A stretch of 64,000 nt of DNA from Dehalococcoidia bacterium (GTDB lineage Bacteria > Chloroflexota > Dehalococcoidia > UBA2979): positions 151,495-215,494 of the forward strand of contig WHSU01000002.1 of NCBI GenBank assembly GCA_009379925.1. Reading direction: 5' to 3'. Positions 8,123 to 16,817 of the stretch are shown here, piece after piece. The notes under the pieces are model-generated. The model saw nothing but the letters and a program-made list of their open reading frames with translations. It ran no database searches and was not told where the DNA came from. Each line of letters starts with the position of its first letter. The first letter of the stretch is position 1. A program made the translations under genes and the position numbers.

Positions 8123-8574
8123 GCGGACCGCGCCCCGAGGACGCCGGGGAGGCCGGCGGCGAGGAACGCGACTGGCTCGCGCACCCTCGAGCGATGATCG
8201 TGCCGATCTACCACGACGTCGGCTTCGACATCACGGACGGCGGCAAGGGCTGGGTTGAGATCACACTGCAGATCACAGAGCGGCTGCTCAACTCGGACGG
8301 CATCCTGCACGGCGGGCTCTGGACACTGATCGCCGACTCCGCCATGGGCGGCGCCATCCGCACGATGACCGGCGCGGACGAGCGCTGCATCACCGCGCAA
8401 TCGGACTACCGCTGGCTGCGCGCCATCGAGGGCGAGGTACTCCGCGCGACGGGCCGCGTACTGAAGCCCGGACGCCGCCTGTGGCATACCACCGTCGAGC
8501 TGACGGACGCCTCGGGCCGCCTCGTGGGCACCGGCACGGGCACGTTCGTGGTGGTGAAGCGGGGCGAGGGGTAG
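8119..8574 (+). CDS. PaaI-like hotdog-fold thioesterase
   Basis: A 151-residue single hotdog domain of the PaaI/YdiI type, which hydrolyses acyl-CoA thioesters. The family core motif is present as LNSDGILHGGLWTLIADSAMGGA: HGG supplies the oxyanion-hole residues, and the Asp in the next helix is the usual acid. The ATG overlaps the permease TGA by four bases, so it is co-transcribed with the zinc importer, though no functional link is evident. Substrate unknown. Confidence 0.82.
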   Translation: MSGPRPEDAGEAGGEERDWLAHPRAMIVPIYHDVGFDITDGGKGWVEITLQITERLLNSDGILHGGLWTLIADSAMGGAIRTMTGADERCITAQSDYRWLRAIEGEVLRATGRVLKPGRRLWHTTVELTDASGRLVGTGTGTFVVVKRGEG

Positions 8575-8631
8575 CGAACGGCGTCTGCGCGGATTGACGG
8601 GGCGCAACGTGACGTCGATCTGAGAGGATGG

Positions 8632-9774
8632 CTACTCCAACGGCACGGTCAGGAGCCATGGCCCGCTCTCGACCTGCAAAAGGCCCGGGATGGTCAACGT
8701 GAGCACTTCCGCGTCTGTGGCCAGCGGTCCAACAAAGTCCCATTGCGAGTACCCGCCGCCCGGCGATCCGCTCACGTGGTGGAGATCGTAGCTCCGGCCT
8801 GTCTGATCTTGGAGGGTCGCCACATTGCCCGGCGACCCGGAACCTGTGAACGAGGCCGACGACTCGATTCGCACGCTCACGAACCCCGGCTGTTCCTCGA
8901 GGACCGAGACGTTGTGAATCCTGGTCGCATCCGTCTCCACGTAAGGACTTGTCCAGCCGCTGGCCTCTGAAGGCGAGAGGCGCAGGACGGTATCGCCACC
9001 TACCCATCTGGTCGCGCCCCCGAACGCGAGCAGCACCGCTCCGTCTTCTGGTCGGTCGATCATCACGGTCGCAGACAGTCCATCCTCAGGGAACGGCAGG
9101 TGGATTGCTGGTGCCGGGGGTTCGGCCGGGAGACCGTGTACTCCGTCCACATCGCCCTCCACGTGATACGTGACCGTGGTGGATGCCCGGGCCACATCGA
9201 TCGCGTCGACGATATAACTCCAGCCGAACCCGGTGTCGATGCGCCGGCCGAGGAGGTCGGCGTACGGCAGCGTGAGATCGATGGGCTCATCTATGAGCGT
9301 CAGGCTGACCGCACGATGCTCGAACACGAGCACACCGTCGAGGTACTGCGAGTAGCGCATCGGTACCTGCGTGTCCGGGTCAAAGGCAGCAACGACTCGG
9401 TCCACGAAGGTATCGCTGGCGTCCGCGCAAAAGTCCGGCCCCAGTGGGCTGTCGGGCGCCACCGGGTTCGACACTTCGGAGCAGTCGCGAGTGAAGACAA
9501 ACTCGTGCTCGAAGGCTCCAAGCTGCCTTTGCCCGGGCTCGGGTCCCAGCCAGGAACCGATCGACCGAAACCACACCCCGGGGATGTGGCATCCCTCGTC
9601 GCCGGTCGACGTGTCGCCTCGCGACGTACCCCCGACGTCACCATCCTCGTCGCGGAGGCTGTACAGCCATTCACTGCACCCGTTCCAATGCAACGTGGCG
9701 TACTCGGTGCGATCCCCGATGTGCTCTATCTCCCACTCCTGCACGAACGGCTCGTACTGAGGCGGGCCGCCCCG
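8632..9774 (-). pseudogene. Extracytoplasmic domain of a LuxR-type membrane regulator, cut from its N-terminus by a frameshift
   Basis: About 380 residues in a frame continuous with, but one base out from, the LuxR-helix gene at 9726-10145. It starts right after that protein's membrane segment (PPQYEPFVQEWEIEHIG). The domain is rich in beta-strand patterns; the last 140 residues look like a beta-sandwich ending in SGPWLLTVPLE, reminiscent of the DUF4179/DUF5643 modules of anti-sigma-like sensors, and four Cys residues sit in the first half. No start codon with a ribosome-binding site precedes it; the first in-frame option is GTG at 9744. I read it as the second half of one broken gene. The end coordinate is the estimated shift point. 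Confidence 0.6.
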
Positions 9775-10145
9775 GCCGGGATCGCGCCGCGCACTCCAAT
9801 GAACGCGACGGCCGCTATAGCAGCAATCCCGGCGATGGATGCACCGCCAGCCGCGATTCCGAGGACCGGCAATCCCAGGAAACCCCGCATCAGTGAACGC
9901 AGGCGTGCCACGGGGCCGAAATGGGCACGGTACCACTCCGCCACTTCCTCGCGACGGCGCAGACCGAGTCGGGTCAGCAGTTCGGAGACGTGGTACTTCG
10001 CACCATCGAGCGTGATCCCGAGTTCGTCCGCAATCTCCGAGTTCGTACGCCCAGCCGCCACCAGCCGCGCCACTTCGCGCTGACGGGGCGTGATGGCCTC
10101 CGGAGATATTGGGGAGATCGGGCTCATCGCTTCACGACTGTCCAT
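9726..10145 (-). CDS. LuxR-type helix-turn-helix protein with a membrane segment (N-terminal half of a frameshifted gene)
   Basis: 139 residues. Residues about 15-70 are a LuxR/GerE helix-turn-helix: ITPRQREVARLVAAGRTNSEIADELG followed by LDGAKYHVSELLTRLGLRRR. A single membrane segment (LPVLGIAAGGASIAGIAAIAAVAFIG) follows, then 20 residues of out-of-frame tail ending at 9726. The intact gene would thus be a one-component regulator with DNA-binding inside and a large sensor outside. Start codons at 10145 (used), 10127 and 10214 are possible and none has a clear ribosome-binding site. It is divergent from the GltD-like gene. Long extension of this frame across the neighbouring gene is shadow. 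Confidence 0.7.
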   Translation of the reverse strand: MDSREAMSPISPISPEAITPRQREVARLVAAGRTNSEIADELGITLDGAKYHVSELLTRLGLRRREEVAEWYRAHFGPVARLRSLMRGFLGLPVLGIAAGGASIAGIAAIAAVAFIGVRGAIPAGAARLSTSRSCRSGR

Positions 10146-10220
10146 GCACGCTACGCTACGCTCGAAACCTGCGAGGCATCCTACCCGATCGTTATGTAAT
10201 GTCTCGATACCCATCAGGGA

Positions 10221-10241
10221 AACCCCACGTTGAGCGGGGTT
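10221..10241. other. Inverted repeat between the LuxR-type and GltD-like genes
   Basis: AACCCC and GGGGTT arms are separated by nine bases in the divergent intergenic region. There is no T-run, so it is more likely a regulatory or structural element than a terminator. No function is evident. Confidence 0.3.
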
Positions 10242-10316
10242 GGTGGCTCCCGTACGCTGAAGGGGACGGCGCACGGATGACGCCGCTCGCGGCCTCGATG
10301 GAGGCGCTCCGCAAAG

Positions 10317-11816
10317 ATGCGCTGGACGGGTGTCCCTATCAGCATGCCCGCGCAACCAGACGAGCCCCCCGACAAGCCCGACAGGCCGGCGAAGCCGCAG
10401 CGCCCACCGGTCGACCGGAAGGCGCGCCTCGGCATCCCCGCGAAGCGGCCGCAGAAGCAGCCGGCCGAGGAGCGCACAGGCAACTGGGAAGAGGTGTTCT
10501 CCCTCTTCGACCCGGAGGTCGCGAAGGCCGAGGCGATGCGCTGCATCCAGTGCCCGGCCGCGCCCTGCCAGAAGGCCTGCCCGGTCCACAACGACATCCC
10601 CGCTGCCTTCTGGCTGCTGGAGCAGGGCGACTTCGACGCCGCGGCCAACGTCTTCCGCGAGACCAGCGAACTGCCCGAGATGTGCGGCCGCCTCTGCCCG
10701 CAGGAGCGGCTCTGCGAGGGTCATTGCGTGGTCGGCAAGCACGCGCTCCCGGTCGCTATCGGCAAGCTCGAGACGTTCACCACGGAGTGGCAACGCGTCC
10801 ACGGCGGCGCACCCTCGCCCGAGGTGGCACCGAGCACCGGCAAGCGTGTCGCCGTCGTCGGAAGCGGGCCCGCGGGCATCGGCGCCGCGGAACGCCTGGC
10901 GCGCCTCGGACACGGCGTCGTGATGTTCGAGGCGTGGCCGGAGCCCGGTGGCGTGCTGCTGTACGGCATCCCGGACTTCAAGCAGAATAAGCCCGCCGTC
11001 GCCCGCAAGTTCGATGACCTGCGCTACCTCGGCGTTGAGCTGCGCACCAGCGTCCGCATCGGCGAGGACCTCGAGTGGACCGCGCTGCGCGACGAGTTCG
11101 ACGCGGTGTTCCTCGGCTTCGGTGCTTCCGAGGGCGCGACGCTGGGCATCCCTAATGAGGACGCGGCCGGCGTCTACAGCGCTACGCCGTTCCTCGTGCG
11201 CGCCAACCTCGAACCGGCGCAGCTCGCTGAGCAGTACCGCCACCCACTGCCACCGATGCGGCGCGTGGTCGTCGTCGGCGGCGGCGACACCTCGATGGAC
11301 TGCGTGCGCTCGGCCGTCCGCCTGGGCGCGCAGGAGGTCACGCTGATCTATCGCCGCACCGAGGCTGAGATGCAGGGGCGGGCCGAAGAGCGCCACCATG
11401 CGGCAGAAGAGGGCGTGCGCTTCGAATACCTGACGTCACCCCTCGAGGTGCTGACCGGCGAGGGCGCCTGCGTGCGCGCCCTGCGCTGCCAGCGCATGCG
11501 CCTGGGCGAACCGGACGACACCAGCCGTGCCCGCCCGCAGCCCGAGCCGGGCTCGGAGTTCGACATCGAGTGCGACGCCATCGTCACCGCCGTCGGCTAC
11601 AACGTGGATGACGAGTGGGGCGACATCGAGCCCTCGTTGGTGCGCGACCGCTGGGACCGCGTGGTGGTCGAGCCGGACACCATGCGCACGAACCTCCGAA
11701 GCGTGTTCGCGGGCGGCGACGACGTGAACGGCGCCGACCTCGTGGTCACGGCGCTCGCGGACGGCCAGCGCGCCGCCGCCGCTATCGACGAATACTTGCG
11801 CACCGGCGACTGGTAG
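10317..11816 (+). CDS. GltD-like NAD(P)H-dependent oxidoreductase (glutamate synthase small-subunit family)
   Basis: A 499-residue flavoprotein. The N-terminal third carries two cysteine clusters (MRCIQCPAAPCQKACPVHND and CGRLCPQERLCEGHC) that hold the [4Fe-4S] centres of the GltD family. It is followed by the FAD-binding VAVVGSGPAGIGAAERLARLG and the NADPH-binding VVVVGGGDTSMDCVRSAVRLG. The family donates electrons to glutamate synthase or partner enzymes. No large GltB subunit lies nearby, so the partner is unknown and it could equally be a NADH-dependent ferredoxin:NADP+ oxidoreductase-like subunit. The Pro- and Lys-rich first 45 residues are unusual. An ATG at 10344 is an alternative start. 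Confidence 0.85.
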   Translation: MRWTGVPISMPAQPDEPPDKPDRPAKPQRPPVDRKARLGIPAKRPQKQPAEERTGNWEEVFSLFDPEVAKAEAMRCIQCPAAPCQKACPVHNDIPAAFWLLEQGDFDAAANVFRETSELPEMCGRLCPQERLCEGHCVVGKHALPVAIGKLETFTTEWQRVHGGAPSPEVAPSTGKRVAVVGSGPAGIGAAERLARLGHGVVMFEAWPEPGGVLLYGIPDFKQNKPAVARKFDDLRYLGVELRTSVRIGEDLEWTALRDEFDAVFLGFGASEGATLGIPNEDAAGVYSATPFLVRANLEPAQLAEQYRHPLPPMRRVVVVGGGDTSMDCVRSAVRLGAQEVTLIYRRTEAEMQGRAEERHHAAEEGVRFEYLTSPLEVLTGEGACVRALRCQRMRLGEPDDTSRARPQPEPGSEFDIECDAIVTAVGYNVDDEWGDIEPSLVRDRWDRVVVEPDTMRTNLRSVFAGGDDVNGADLVVTALADGQRAAAAIDEYLRTGDW

Positions 11817-11867
11817 CCGGCGCCCCACATCGAGGTCCGGGAACGCGTCGAGGCGGCGCGAGCGCGC

Positions 11868-11876
11868 TGGTACACT
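11868..11876 (+). promoter_or_regulatory. Extended -10 promoter of the peroxiredoxin gene
   Basis: TGG-TACACT is an extended -10 element (TGn next to TAnnnT) 66 bases upstream of the peroxiredoxin ATG. No good -35 hexamer is seen, as is allowed for extended -10 promoters. The mRNA would have a leader of about 60 bases. Confidence 0.4.
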
Positions 11877-11942
11877 CGTGCGTGCCCACCATCAAGCAAC
11901 AACTCGCCGCATACGCGGCGTCAGCGTGCGAAGGAGACACCC

Positions 11943-12389
11943 ATGAGCATCGAGGTTGGCCAGGAGGCCCCGGACTTCACGCTGCGCAACCAGGACCGCG
12001 AGGACGTCACGCTCTCCAGTTTCCGCGGCCAGCCCGTGGTGCTGGTGTTCTACCCCTTCGACTTCTCGCCGCCCTGCACCCAGGAGCACTGCGAGATCCG
12101 GGACGACTACCAGTCGTGGACGGACAAGGGCGCGAAGGTGCTGGGCGTTAGTGGGGACTCCTTCTTCGTGCACAAGGCCTTCCGCGAGCAGCAGGACCTC
12201 CAGCACGACCTGCTCTCCGACATGGGCGGCGCCGTCTCGCGGCAGTACGAGACCTGGAACGACACCGCCCACGCCTCCGAGCGCCGCACCGTCGTTATCG
12301 ACCCGGACGGCAAGGTCGTCTTCACCACGAAGAGTGGCAGCCTTCCGGAGGTCCGCGACCACTCCACCATCGAAGGTTACCTGTCGTAA
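11943..12389 (+). CDS. Peroxiredoxin (AhpC/TSA family)
   Basis: Thiol peroxidase that reduces peroxides in the cytosol. The 148-residue thioredoxin fold starts with the family's APDFTLRNQD element. The active site is FDFSPPCTQEH, with the peroxidatic Cys in the P-x3-T/S-x2-C position (the usual -T/SPVCTxE- pattern) near residue 47; a second Cys (HCEI) follows five residues later. GDS and the later conserved Arg (SERRTVVID) are also present. The resolving cysteine used by BCP-type enzymes is not obvious, so an AhpE-like or 1-Cys mechanism is likely. A strong AAGGAG site precedes the ATG at 11943. Confidence 0.9.
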   Translation: MSIEVGQEAPDFTLRNQDREDVTLSSFRGQPVVLVFYPFDFSPPCTQEHCEIRDDYQSWTDKGAKVLGVSGDSFFVHKAFREQQDLQHDLLSDMGGAVSRQYETWNDTAHASERRTVVIDPDGKVVFTTKSGSLPEVRDHSTIEGYLS

Positions 12390-12465
12390 CGAGCGGGGGC
12401 CCGCGCATCGTGGACGCTGGCGCGCCCGGCAGCACCGCGTTACCGTCGGGGGCGAGGAGCGACGC

Positions 12466-12837
12466 ATGGAGCGCAGGCTCGCCCGCACGGCCGACGGCAG
12501 CTACTGCCCGGTGCGCGCCACGCTCGCGCTCGTCGGCCAGAAGTGGGTACCGCGCATCATCTACGAACTGATGCGCGGCAAACTTCGCTTCAATGAGCTG
12601 GCCACCGAGGTCGGCGGGTGTAACTCGCGCACACTGCGCGACCGCCTGAAGGCGCTGGAGGAGATGGGCATCGTGTCGCGACGGGTCGTCACCGATACGC
12701 CTCCGTGGGTGGAGTACGAACTGACCCCGCGCGGCCGCGAGCTAGCCGCTGCCCTGGAGCCCCTTGCCTCATGGGGGCGCGCCCACCTCTCGGCTGCCGA
12801 TACCGTCGCACTCGCCACCATCGCGGCCGAGGCCTAA
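12466..12837 (+). CDS. HxlR-family winged-helix transcriptional regulator
   Basis: 123 residues. Hallmarks of HxlR proteins are YCPVRATLALVGQKWVPRIIYELMRG (the Cys next to the first helix is often redox- or electrophile-reactive), LRFNELATEVGGCNSRTLRDRLKALEEMGIV (recognition helix) and the wing VEYELTPRGRELAAALEPLASWG. The ATG at 12466 follows GAGGAG. It directly precedes three hotdog-fold genes on the same strand with tiny or no gaps and probably regulates them. Confidence 0.9.
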   Translation: MERRLARTADGSYCPVRATLALVGQKWVPRIIYELMRGKLRFNELATEVGGCNSRTLRDRLKALEEMGIVSRRVVTDTPPWVEYELTPRGRELAAALEPLASWGRAHLSAADTVALATIAAEA

Positions 12838-12844
12838 GCGGCGC

Positions 12845-13267
12845 ATGGCCTGGAGCGACACGCGCGTGGACTTCGCGACGATGCAACGCGGCGAACGAGT
12901 CCCCCCGTTCGTGTTGTGCGTGGACGCGGACGCCGTCCGCGCCTACCTCGATGCGACGGGTGAGGCGCGCGAGGGGCTGTGGGAGCAGTGCGTGCCCCCG
13001 CTGGCGCTCGGCGCCCTGGCGCTTGGCGGACTGATGGACCGCGTCCAGGTACCGGGCGGACTCGTCCACACCGGCCAGGAGTACCAGTTCCGCGGCCTCG
13101 TACCCATCGGCGCCCCGGTGGAGGTGCAGATCTCCGTGGCGGCGCGGAGCGAACGTCGGGGCGCGGTGATCACCATCTTCGAAACTGAGTTGCGCCTCGA
13201 TGGCGAAGTAGTGGGCACCGGCCGCACCAATGTGATGATGGCCGCGGACGGGGACCTGCCGCTGTGA
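12845..13267 (+). CDS. MaoC-like N-terminal hotdog-domain protein (hydratase subunit)
   Basis: A 140-residue hotdog-fold protein resembling the N-terminal, non-catalytic half of MaoC-type (R)-specific enoyl-CoA hydratases (FAS1_DH region). It includes the PFVLCVDADAVRAYLDATGE element and the VHTGQEYQFRGLVPIGAPVEV strand, which matches the usual H-x-x-Q-x-F/Y segment. It overlaps the next gene, a catalytic MaoC domain, by four bases (GTGA); the two probably form a heteromeric hydratase like mycobacterial HadA-HadB. Exact substrate unknown. Confidence 0.75.
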   Translation: MAWSDTRVDFATMQRGERVPPFVLCVDADAVRAYLDATGEAREGLWEQCVPPLALGALALGGLMDRVQVPGGLVHTGQEYQFRGLVPIGAPVEVQISVAARSERRGAVITIFETELRLDGEVVGTGRTNVMMAADGDLPL

Positions 13268-13665
13268 CCGCGAGGAGCACCGCGGGCGCCCCCCAGGTCG
13301 AGCCGGTCACCCGGCTGATCGACCAGCCTCGGATGGACCGCTACGCCGAGGCGGCGAACGACCCGAATCCGATCCACCGTGAGACACCGGAGGCGCTACT
13401 CGGCCAGTTTGGCCGCCCCATCGCGCACGGGATGCTGTTGCTGGGGCTCGTCTCCGAGGCGATGACGCGCGCCTTCGGGGAGCGGTGGGCGACGGGCGGC
13501 AATCTGAAGGTGCGCTGGCGCGCGCCGGCGCTGCCGCCCGTCACGGTGACTGCCCGCGCCTCGCTGAAGTCGGAGCGCGACGGTGTCGCCGCCTACGACG
13601 TGGCGGTGGAAGACGAGCACGGCGAGGTGCTGCTGACCGGCACCGCGAGCGCCCCGTACGCCTGA
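13264..13665 (+). CDS. MaoC-family (R)-specific enoyl-CoA hydratase
   Basis: 133 residues with the hydratase-2 catalytic motif YAEAANDPNPIHRE: Asp and His of the D-x-N-P-x-H pattern protonate and add water to the enoyl-CoA double bond. FGRPIAHGMLLLGLVSEAM is the second conserved helix. It lies in the four-base-overlap pair with the upstream MaoC-like subunit. The product would be (R)-3-hydroxyacyl-CoA, feeding fatty-acid, polyhydroxyalkanoate or side-chain degradation chemistry, which is not resolvable here. Confidence 0.85.
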   Translation: MTARSTAGAPQVEPVTRLIDQPRMDRYAEAANDPNPIHRETPEALLGQFGRPIAHGMLLLGLVSEAMTRAFGERWATGGNLKVRWRAPALPPVTVTARASLKSERDGVAAYDVAVEDEHGEVLLTGTASAPYA

Positions 13666-13669
13666 CATC

Positions 13670-14146
13670 GTGCCCGCACGGCCGCCCACGGAGCCCACGC
13701 CGCCGCTCGGCCTCGAGCTGTACGAGCAGTACTGCTTTGCCTGCGGCCGCCAGAACCCGCTGGGCCTCCAGCTGCGCTTTGACCGCGATGCGGAGGGGGT
13801 TGTCGCCCGCTACGAGCCTCGCCGCGAGGACCAGGGCTTCCCCGGCGTGATGCACGGCGGGGTGGCCACGGCGCTGCTCGACGAGTCGATGGCCTGGGCG
13901 ATGTACGCCGCCGGCCTCGCGTTGGGACTCACCGCGAAGATGGAGATGCGCTTTCGCCGCCCCGTCCCGCTCGACGCGCCCCTCACGGTCCGTGCCCGCC
14001 TCTCCCACGTGCGCGGCCGCCGCATCGAGGCCGCGGCGACCCTCGACAGCGAGGACGGCGCGCGGCTGGTGGAGGCGTCGGCGCTGTTCCTGCGGCTGCC
14101 GCGGGAGGAAGAAGCGAAGCTGCTCGCGGCCATCGGCTGGGGGTAG
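13670..14146 (+). CDS. PaaI-family hotdog thioesterase
   Basis: 158 residues. The N-terminus YCFACGRQNPLGLQLRF is typical of the thioesterases close to YbgC/PaaI found in actinobacterial and Chloroflexi genomes. The active-site segment is FPGVMHGGVATALLDESMAWAM, with HGG and the helix Asp/Glu. It begins with GTG five bases after the hydratase gene and closes the HxlR-hotdog cluster. Substrate unknown; a role in releasing acyl or aryl-CoA from the neighbouring pathway is plausible. Confidence 0.85.
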   Translation: MPARPPTEPTPPLGLELYEQYCFACGRQNPLGLQLRFDRDAEGVVARYEPRREDQGFPGVMHGGVATALLDESMAWAMYAAGLALGLTAKMEMRFRRPVPLDAPLTVRARLSHVRGRRIEAAATLDSEDGARLVEASALFLRLPREEEAKLLAAIGWG

Positions 14147-14152
14147 GCGCGC

Positions 14153-15466
14153 TCAGTCGCCGCCGGCGGCGGTGGCGGCAACGGCAGGCGCTCGGAAGGT
14201 CCCGTGCCGCAGCAGGTGCTTCAGGTCGGGCAAGCCGAAGATGGCACCGGCGAACACAGCGGTCCAGAGCAGACCGGGCCCCACGAGTAGTACCCGGATC
14301 CCGATGCCATCGGCCAGCCAGCCGAACCCGAAGTTGAGAAACGCCATATGGCTCGCGGTGAGCATGATGTAGATCGACATCACGCGCCCACGCACGGTGT
14401 CCGGGACGATCTGCTGGACCAGCGTGGCCGAGAGCGCCATGTACGTCGCCTGCGCCCCACCCGCCAGCGCCGCACCGAGGATGGCCATCAGCGGCGTCGG
14501 CGCCAGCCCGAGCACCACCATCCCTGCACCACTCAGAGCACCCGAGAGCGCCATCACCGACCCCTGGATGCGCTGCGACCGCACCAGCGACAGCGCAAGG
14601 GTGCCCGCGACCGCGCCCGTCCCGATTGCGATGAGGATCGCGGTGTACGTCCGGCTCCCTCCTCCGAGCTGGGTCGAGAGCATGGGCATCAGCGAGTCGA
14701 AGGCCATGGTCAGCGCGCAGTGCGCCGTGACCAGCACGAGCAGCATCACGACGCGCGGGTCGGACTCGATGTAGCGCAGGCCATCGCGGATGTCGCGTCC
14801 CGTCCGGCGGACGAGTGCGGTCGCCGAGAGACCGGCCTGCGAGGCCACGGCGCTGCGCGATGGAGCGATGCGCATCAGCGCCGCGATCCCGGCGGTCGAC
14901 AGCGCCGCCGACAGCAGGAACACAGCGCCCGCACCGATCATCTCCAGCAGGATGCCGCCGACCAGCGGCCCCGCGATGCGCGAACCATGCACGGAGATAC
15001 TGGTCATCGCGATCGCGTTCAGCAGGTGTTCCGGCGGGACGAGGTTCGGCACCATGGCCGTCTCAGCTGGCCTCGAGACCGCTCGGCCCATACCGCCGGT
15101 GAGCGCCAGCGCGACCACGTGCCAGGTGGCGACGGCGCCGGCGAACGCGATCACACCGAGGGCCAGCGCGGACAGGGCGCCGATCACACCGCCGAGGACC
15201 GCCATGCGCCGCCGGTCGACCCGATCCGCAACCGCCCCGGCGACCGGCGCGAACAGGTTCGAGATCATGCCGGCCATCGTCACCAGCCCGACCGCGGCGG
15301 CGGAGTCCGTGAGTTCGAACACCAGCCAGCCGCGGCCCAGGATCATGGCCCAGTTCGAGGCGGCAGCGAAGAACGAGTTGGTGAAGAGCAGCCGGAAGTC
15401 GCGCGACTGGAACGCGGGCAACCGGCTCTGTGGAGGGAGGCCGGGTGCGGCCTCGGTCGTGCTCAC
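14153..15466 (-). CDS. Major facilitator superfamily transporter (MFS_3/enterobactin-exporter type)
   Basis: 437 residues with about 12 membrane segments. The cytoplasmic loop after segment 2 reads GAVADRVDRRRMAVLGGVIGAL, matching the MFS motif A pattern (G-x-x-x-D-R-x-x-R-R). The N-terminal RLPAFQSRDFRLLFTNSFFAAASNWAMILGRGWLVFELT is typical of the EntS-like MFS_3 subfamily, often drug or siderophore exporters. It starts with GTG and is convergent with the thioesterase gene, six bases apart. It lies 52 bases after a second MFS gene on the same strand. Substrate unknown. Confidence 0.88.
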   Translation of the reverse strand: MSTTEAAPGLPPQSRLPAFQSRDFRLLFTNSFFAAASNWAMILGRGWLVFELTDSAAAVGLVTMAGMISNLFAPVAGAVADRVDRRRMAVLGGVIGALSALALGVIAFAGAVATWHVVALALTGGMGRAVSRPAETAMVPNLVPPEHLLNAIAMTSISVHGSRIAGPLVGGILLEMIGAGAVFLLSAALSTAGIAALMRIAPSRSAVASQAGLSATALVRRTGRDIRDGLRYIESDPRVVMLLVLVTAHCALTMAFDSLMPMLSTQLGGGSRTYTAILIAIGTGAVAGTLALSLVRSQRIQGSVMALSGALSGAGMVVLGLAPTPLMAILGAALAGGAQATYMALSATLVQQIVPDTVRGRVMSIYIMLTASHMAFLNFGFGWLADGIGIRVLLVGPGLLWTAVFAGAIFGLPDLKHLLRHGTFRAPAVAATAAGGD

Positions 15467-15518
15467 GGTCGAGGGAGTCTACCACCGCCTGCGCATCCGC
15501 AACGCGGGCCATCGGGGG

Positions 15519-16817
15519 CTACCCCGCCGGGACCTCCTCGCGCTGCTCGCTCCCGGCCGGCACGTGTACACGGACGATCGTCTCCCGTGCCGCCAGCAGG
15601 AAGATGACCGCCGCGGTCGTCACGAACACGGCGTTCGCGGTCATCCCCCAGCCGTACGAGGTCGCATCGGCCAGCGCGCCCAGCAGAGGCGGCCCGAGCA
15701 TGAAGCCGATGTCGCCGGACGAACGGTACAGGCCCATCGCCAGGCCACGGAGGTGCGGCGGCGCGATGTCGGCCGCGTAGGCGGCAGGCGCCGGACCGGC
15801 GATCGAGGTGCCTATGGCCAGCACGGTCGCCCCGAAGAGCAGCAGGGGCACCGTGGGCGCGTAGCCGACGAGCAGCAGGCCGCCGGCAGTCGCGAAGCCG
15901 CTGGGCACGATGGCCCACTTCCGGCCGAAGCGGTCCGCGATCCAGGCCGCGGGGGCGATCAGCACCATGTTGAGGAAGGCCATGCCGGTGAACAGCAACC
16001 CAATGGCGCCGGCCGAAAAATCGAAGCGCGCCGCCACGAGGAGCGGCAATAGGGTCTGCCGGGCCGCCGTGCGGGTGAAGAAGATCGACATGGTGACGAG
16101 CGAGACCGCCGCGAAGTCGCGCGAGGTGACCATCGCGAGCCAGACGCGGCCCCGAGGCGCCTCGGGGGCCCCATCGCGCTCGCGGTCGGCCGCGTCCTCA
16201 GCAGCCTGCGCCAGGGCACGGTCTCGCGTCTCCGGGAGCCGGATGTAGGCGTACACGGTCGCGATGAGCGCGGCCGCGCCAACAACGTAGAACGGGGTGC
16301 GCAGGCCCCAGACCTCGGCGATCAGACCGCCGACGCCGGGGCCGATCGAGACGCCCAGCAGGAGCGCCGCCTGGTTCGTGCCGATGTACCTCGCGCGGTT
16401 CCCCGGCGTCGAGATGTCGGCGAGGTAGATCTGCGCGCCCGTCATGTACATCGCGGAGCCGGCGCCGGCCACGAATCGCCAAGCCAGCAGTTGGGCGATG
16501 TCCTGCGAGAAGCCCGAGCCGATCATGCCGACGGCGGTGACCAGCGGGCCGCTGATCAGCAGCATGCGGCGGCCGTAGCGATCCGACAGCACCCCCAGCG
16601 GCACGTTCAGGATCAGCCGCGCGAGGGCAAACGTGGACAGGGTGAGTCCGATCACCGCCGTACTCACGCCGAACTGGTCCGCGAACAGCGGGAGCACGGG
16701 GCCGACCACGCCCTGCCCGGCCATGACCAGCACAGTCGAGATGCTGATCATCAAGAGTTGCTCGCTCGCCAGCAGCGGCCCGAGCACGCGTCGAACCGGC
16801 CGCAGGAGCGTATGCAT
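15519..16817 (-). CDS. Major facilitator superfamily transporter (MFS_1)
   Basis: 432 residues, about 12 membrane segments. Motif A is clear as LNVPLGVLSDRYGRRMLLISGPLV and is repeated in degenerate form in the second half (AAWIADRFGRKWAIV). A central hydrophilic loop (about residues 195-220) joins two six-segment halves. The ATG shares one base with the alanine dehydrogenase stop (TGATG), so translation is coupled with that gene; export or import of an amino acid is conceivable but unproven. Confidence 0.88.
   Translation of the reverse strand: MHTLLRPVRRVLGPLLASEQLLMISISTVLVMAGQGVVGPVLPLFADQFGVSTAVIGLTLSTFALARLILNVPLGVLSDRYGRRMLLISGPLVTAVGMIGSGFSQDIAQLLAWRFVAGAGSAMYMTGAQIYLADISTPGNRARYIGTNQAALLLGVSIGPGVGGLIAEVWGLRTPFYVVGAAALIATVYAYIRLPETRDRALAQAAEDAADRERDGAPEAPRGRVWLAMVTSRDFAAVSLVTMSIFFTRTAARQTLLPLLVAARFDFSAGAIGLLFTGMAFLNMVLIAPAAWIADRFGRKWAIVPSGFATAGGLLLVGYAPTVPLLLFGATVLAIGTSIAGPAPAAYAADIAPPHLRGLAMGLYRSSGDIGFMLGPPLLGALADATSYGWGMTANAVFVTTAAVIFLLAARETIVRVHVPAGSEQREEVPAG

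Noticed and set aside
10146..11399. N-terminal extension of the LuxR-type frame across the GltD-like gene
   Set aside because: The extra residues are Arg/Leu/His-rich low-complexity antisense to gltD; the LuxR domain begins only at 10145 or 10127.
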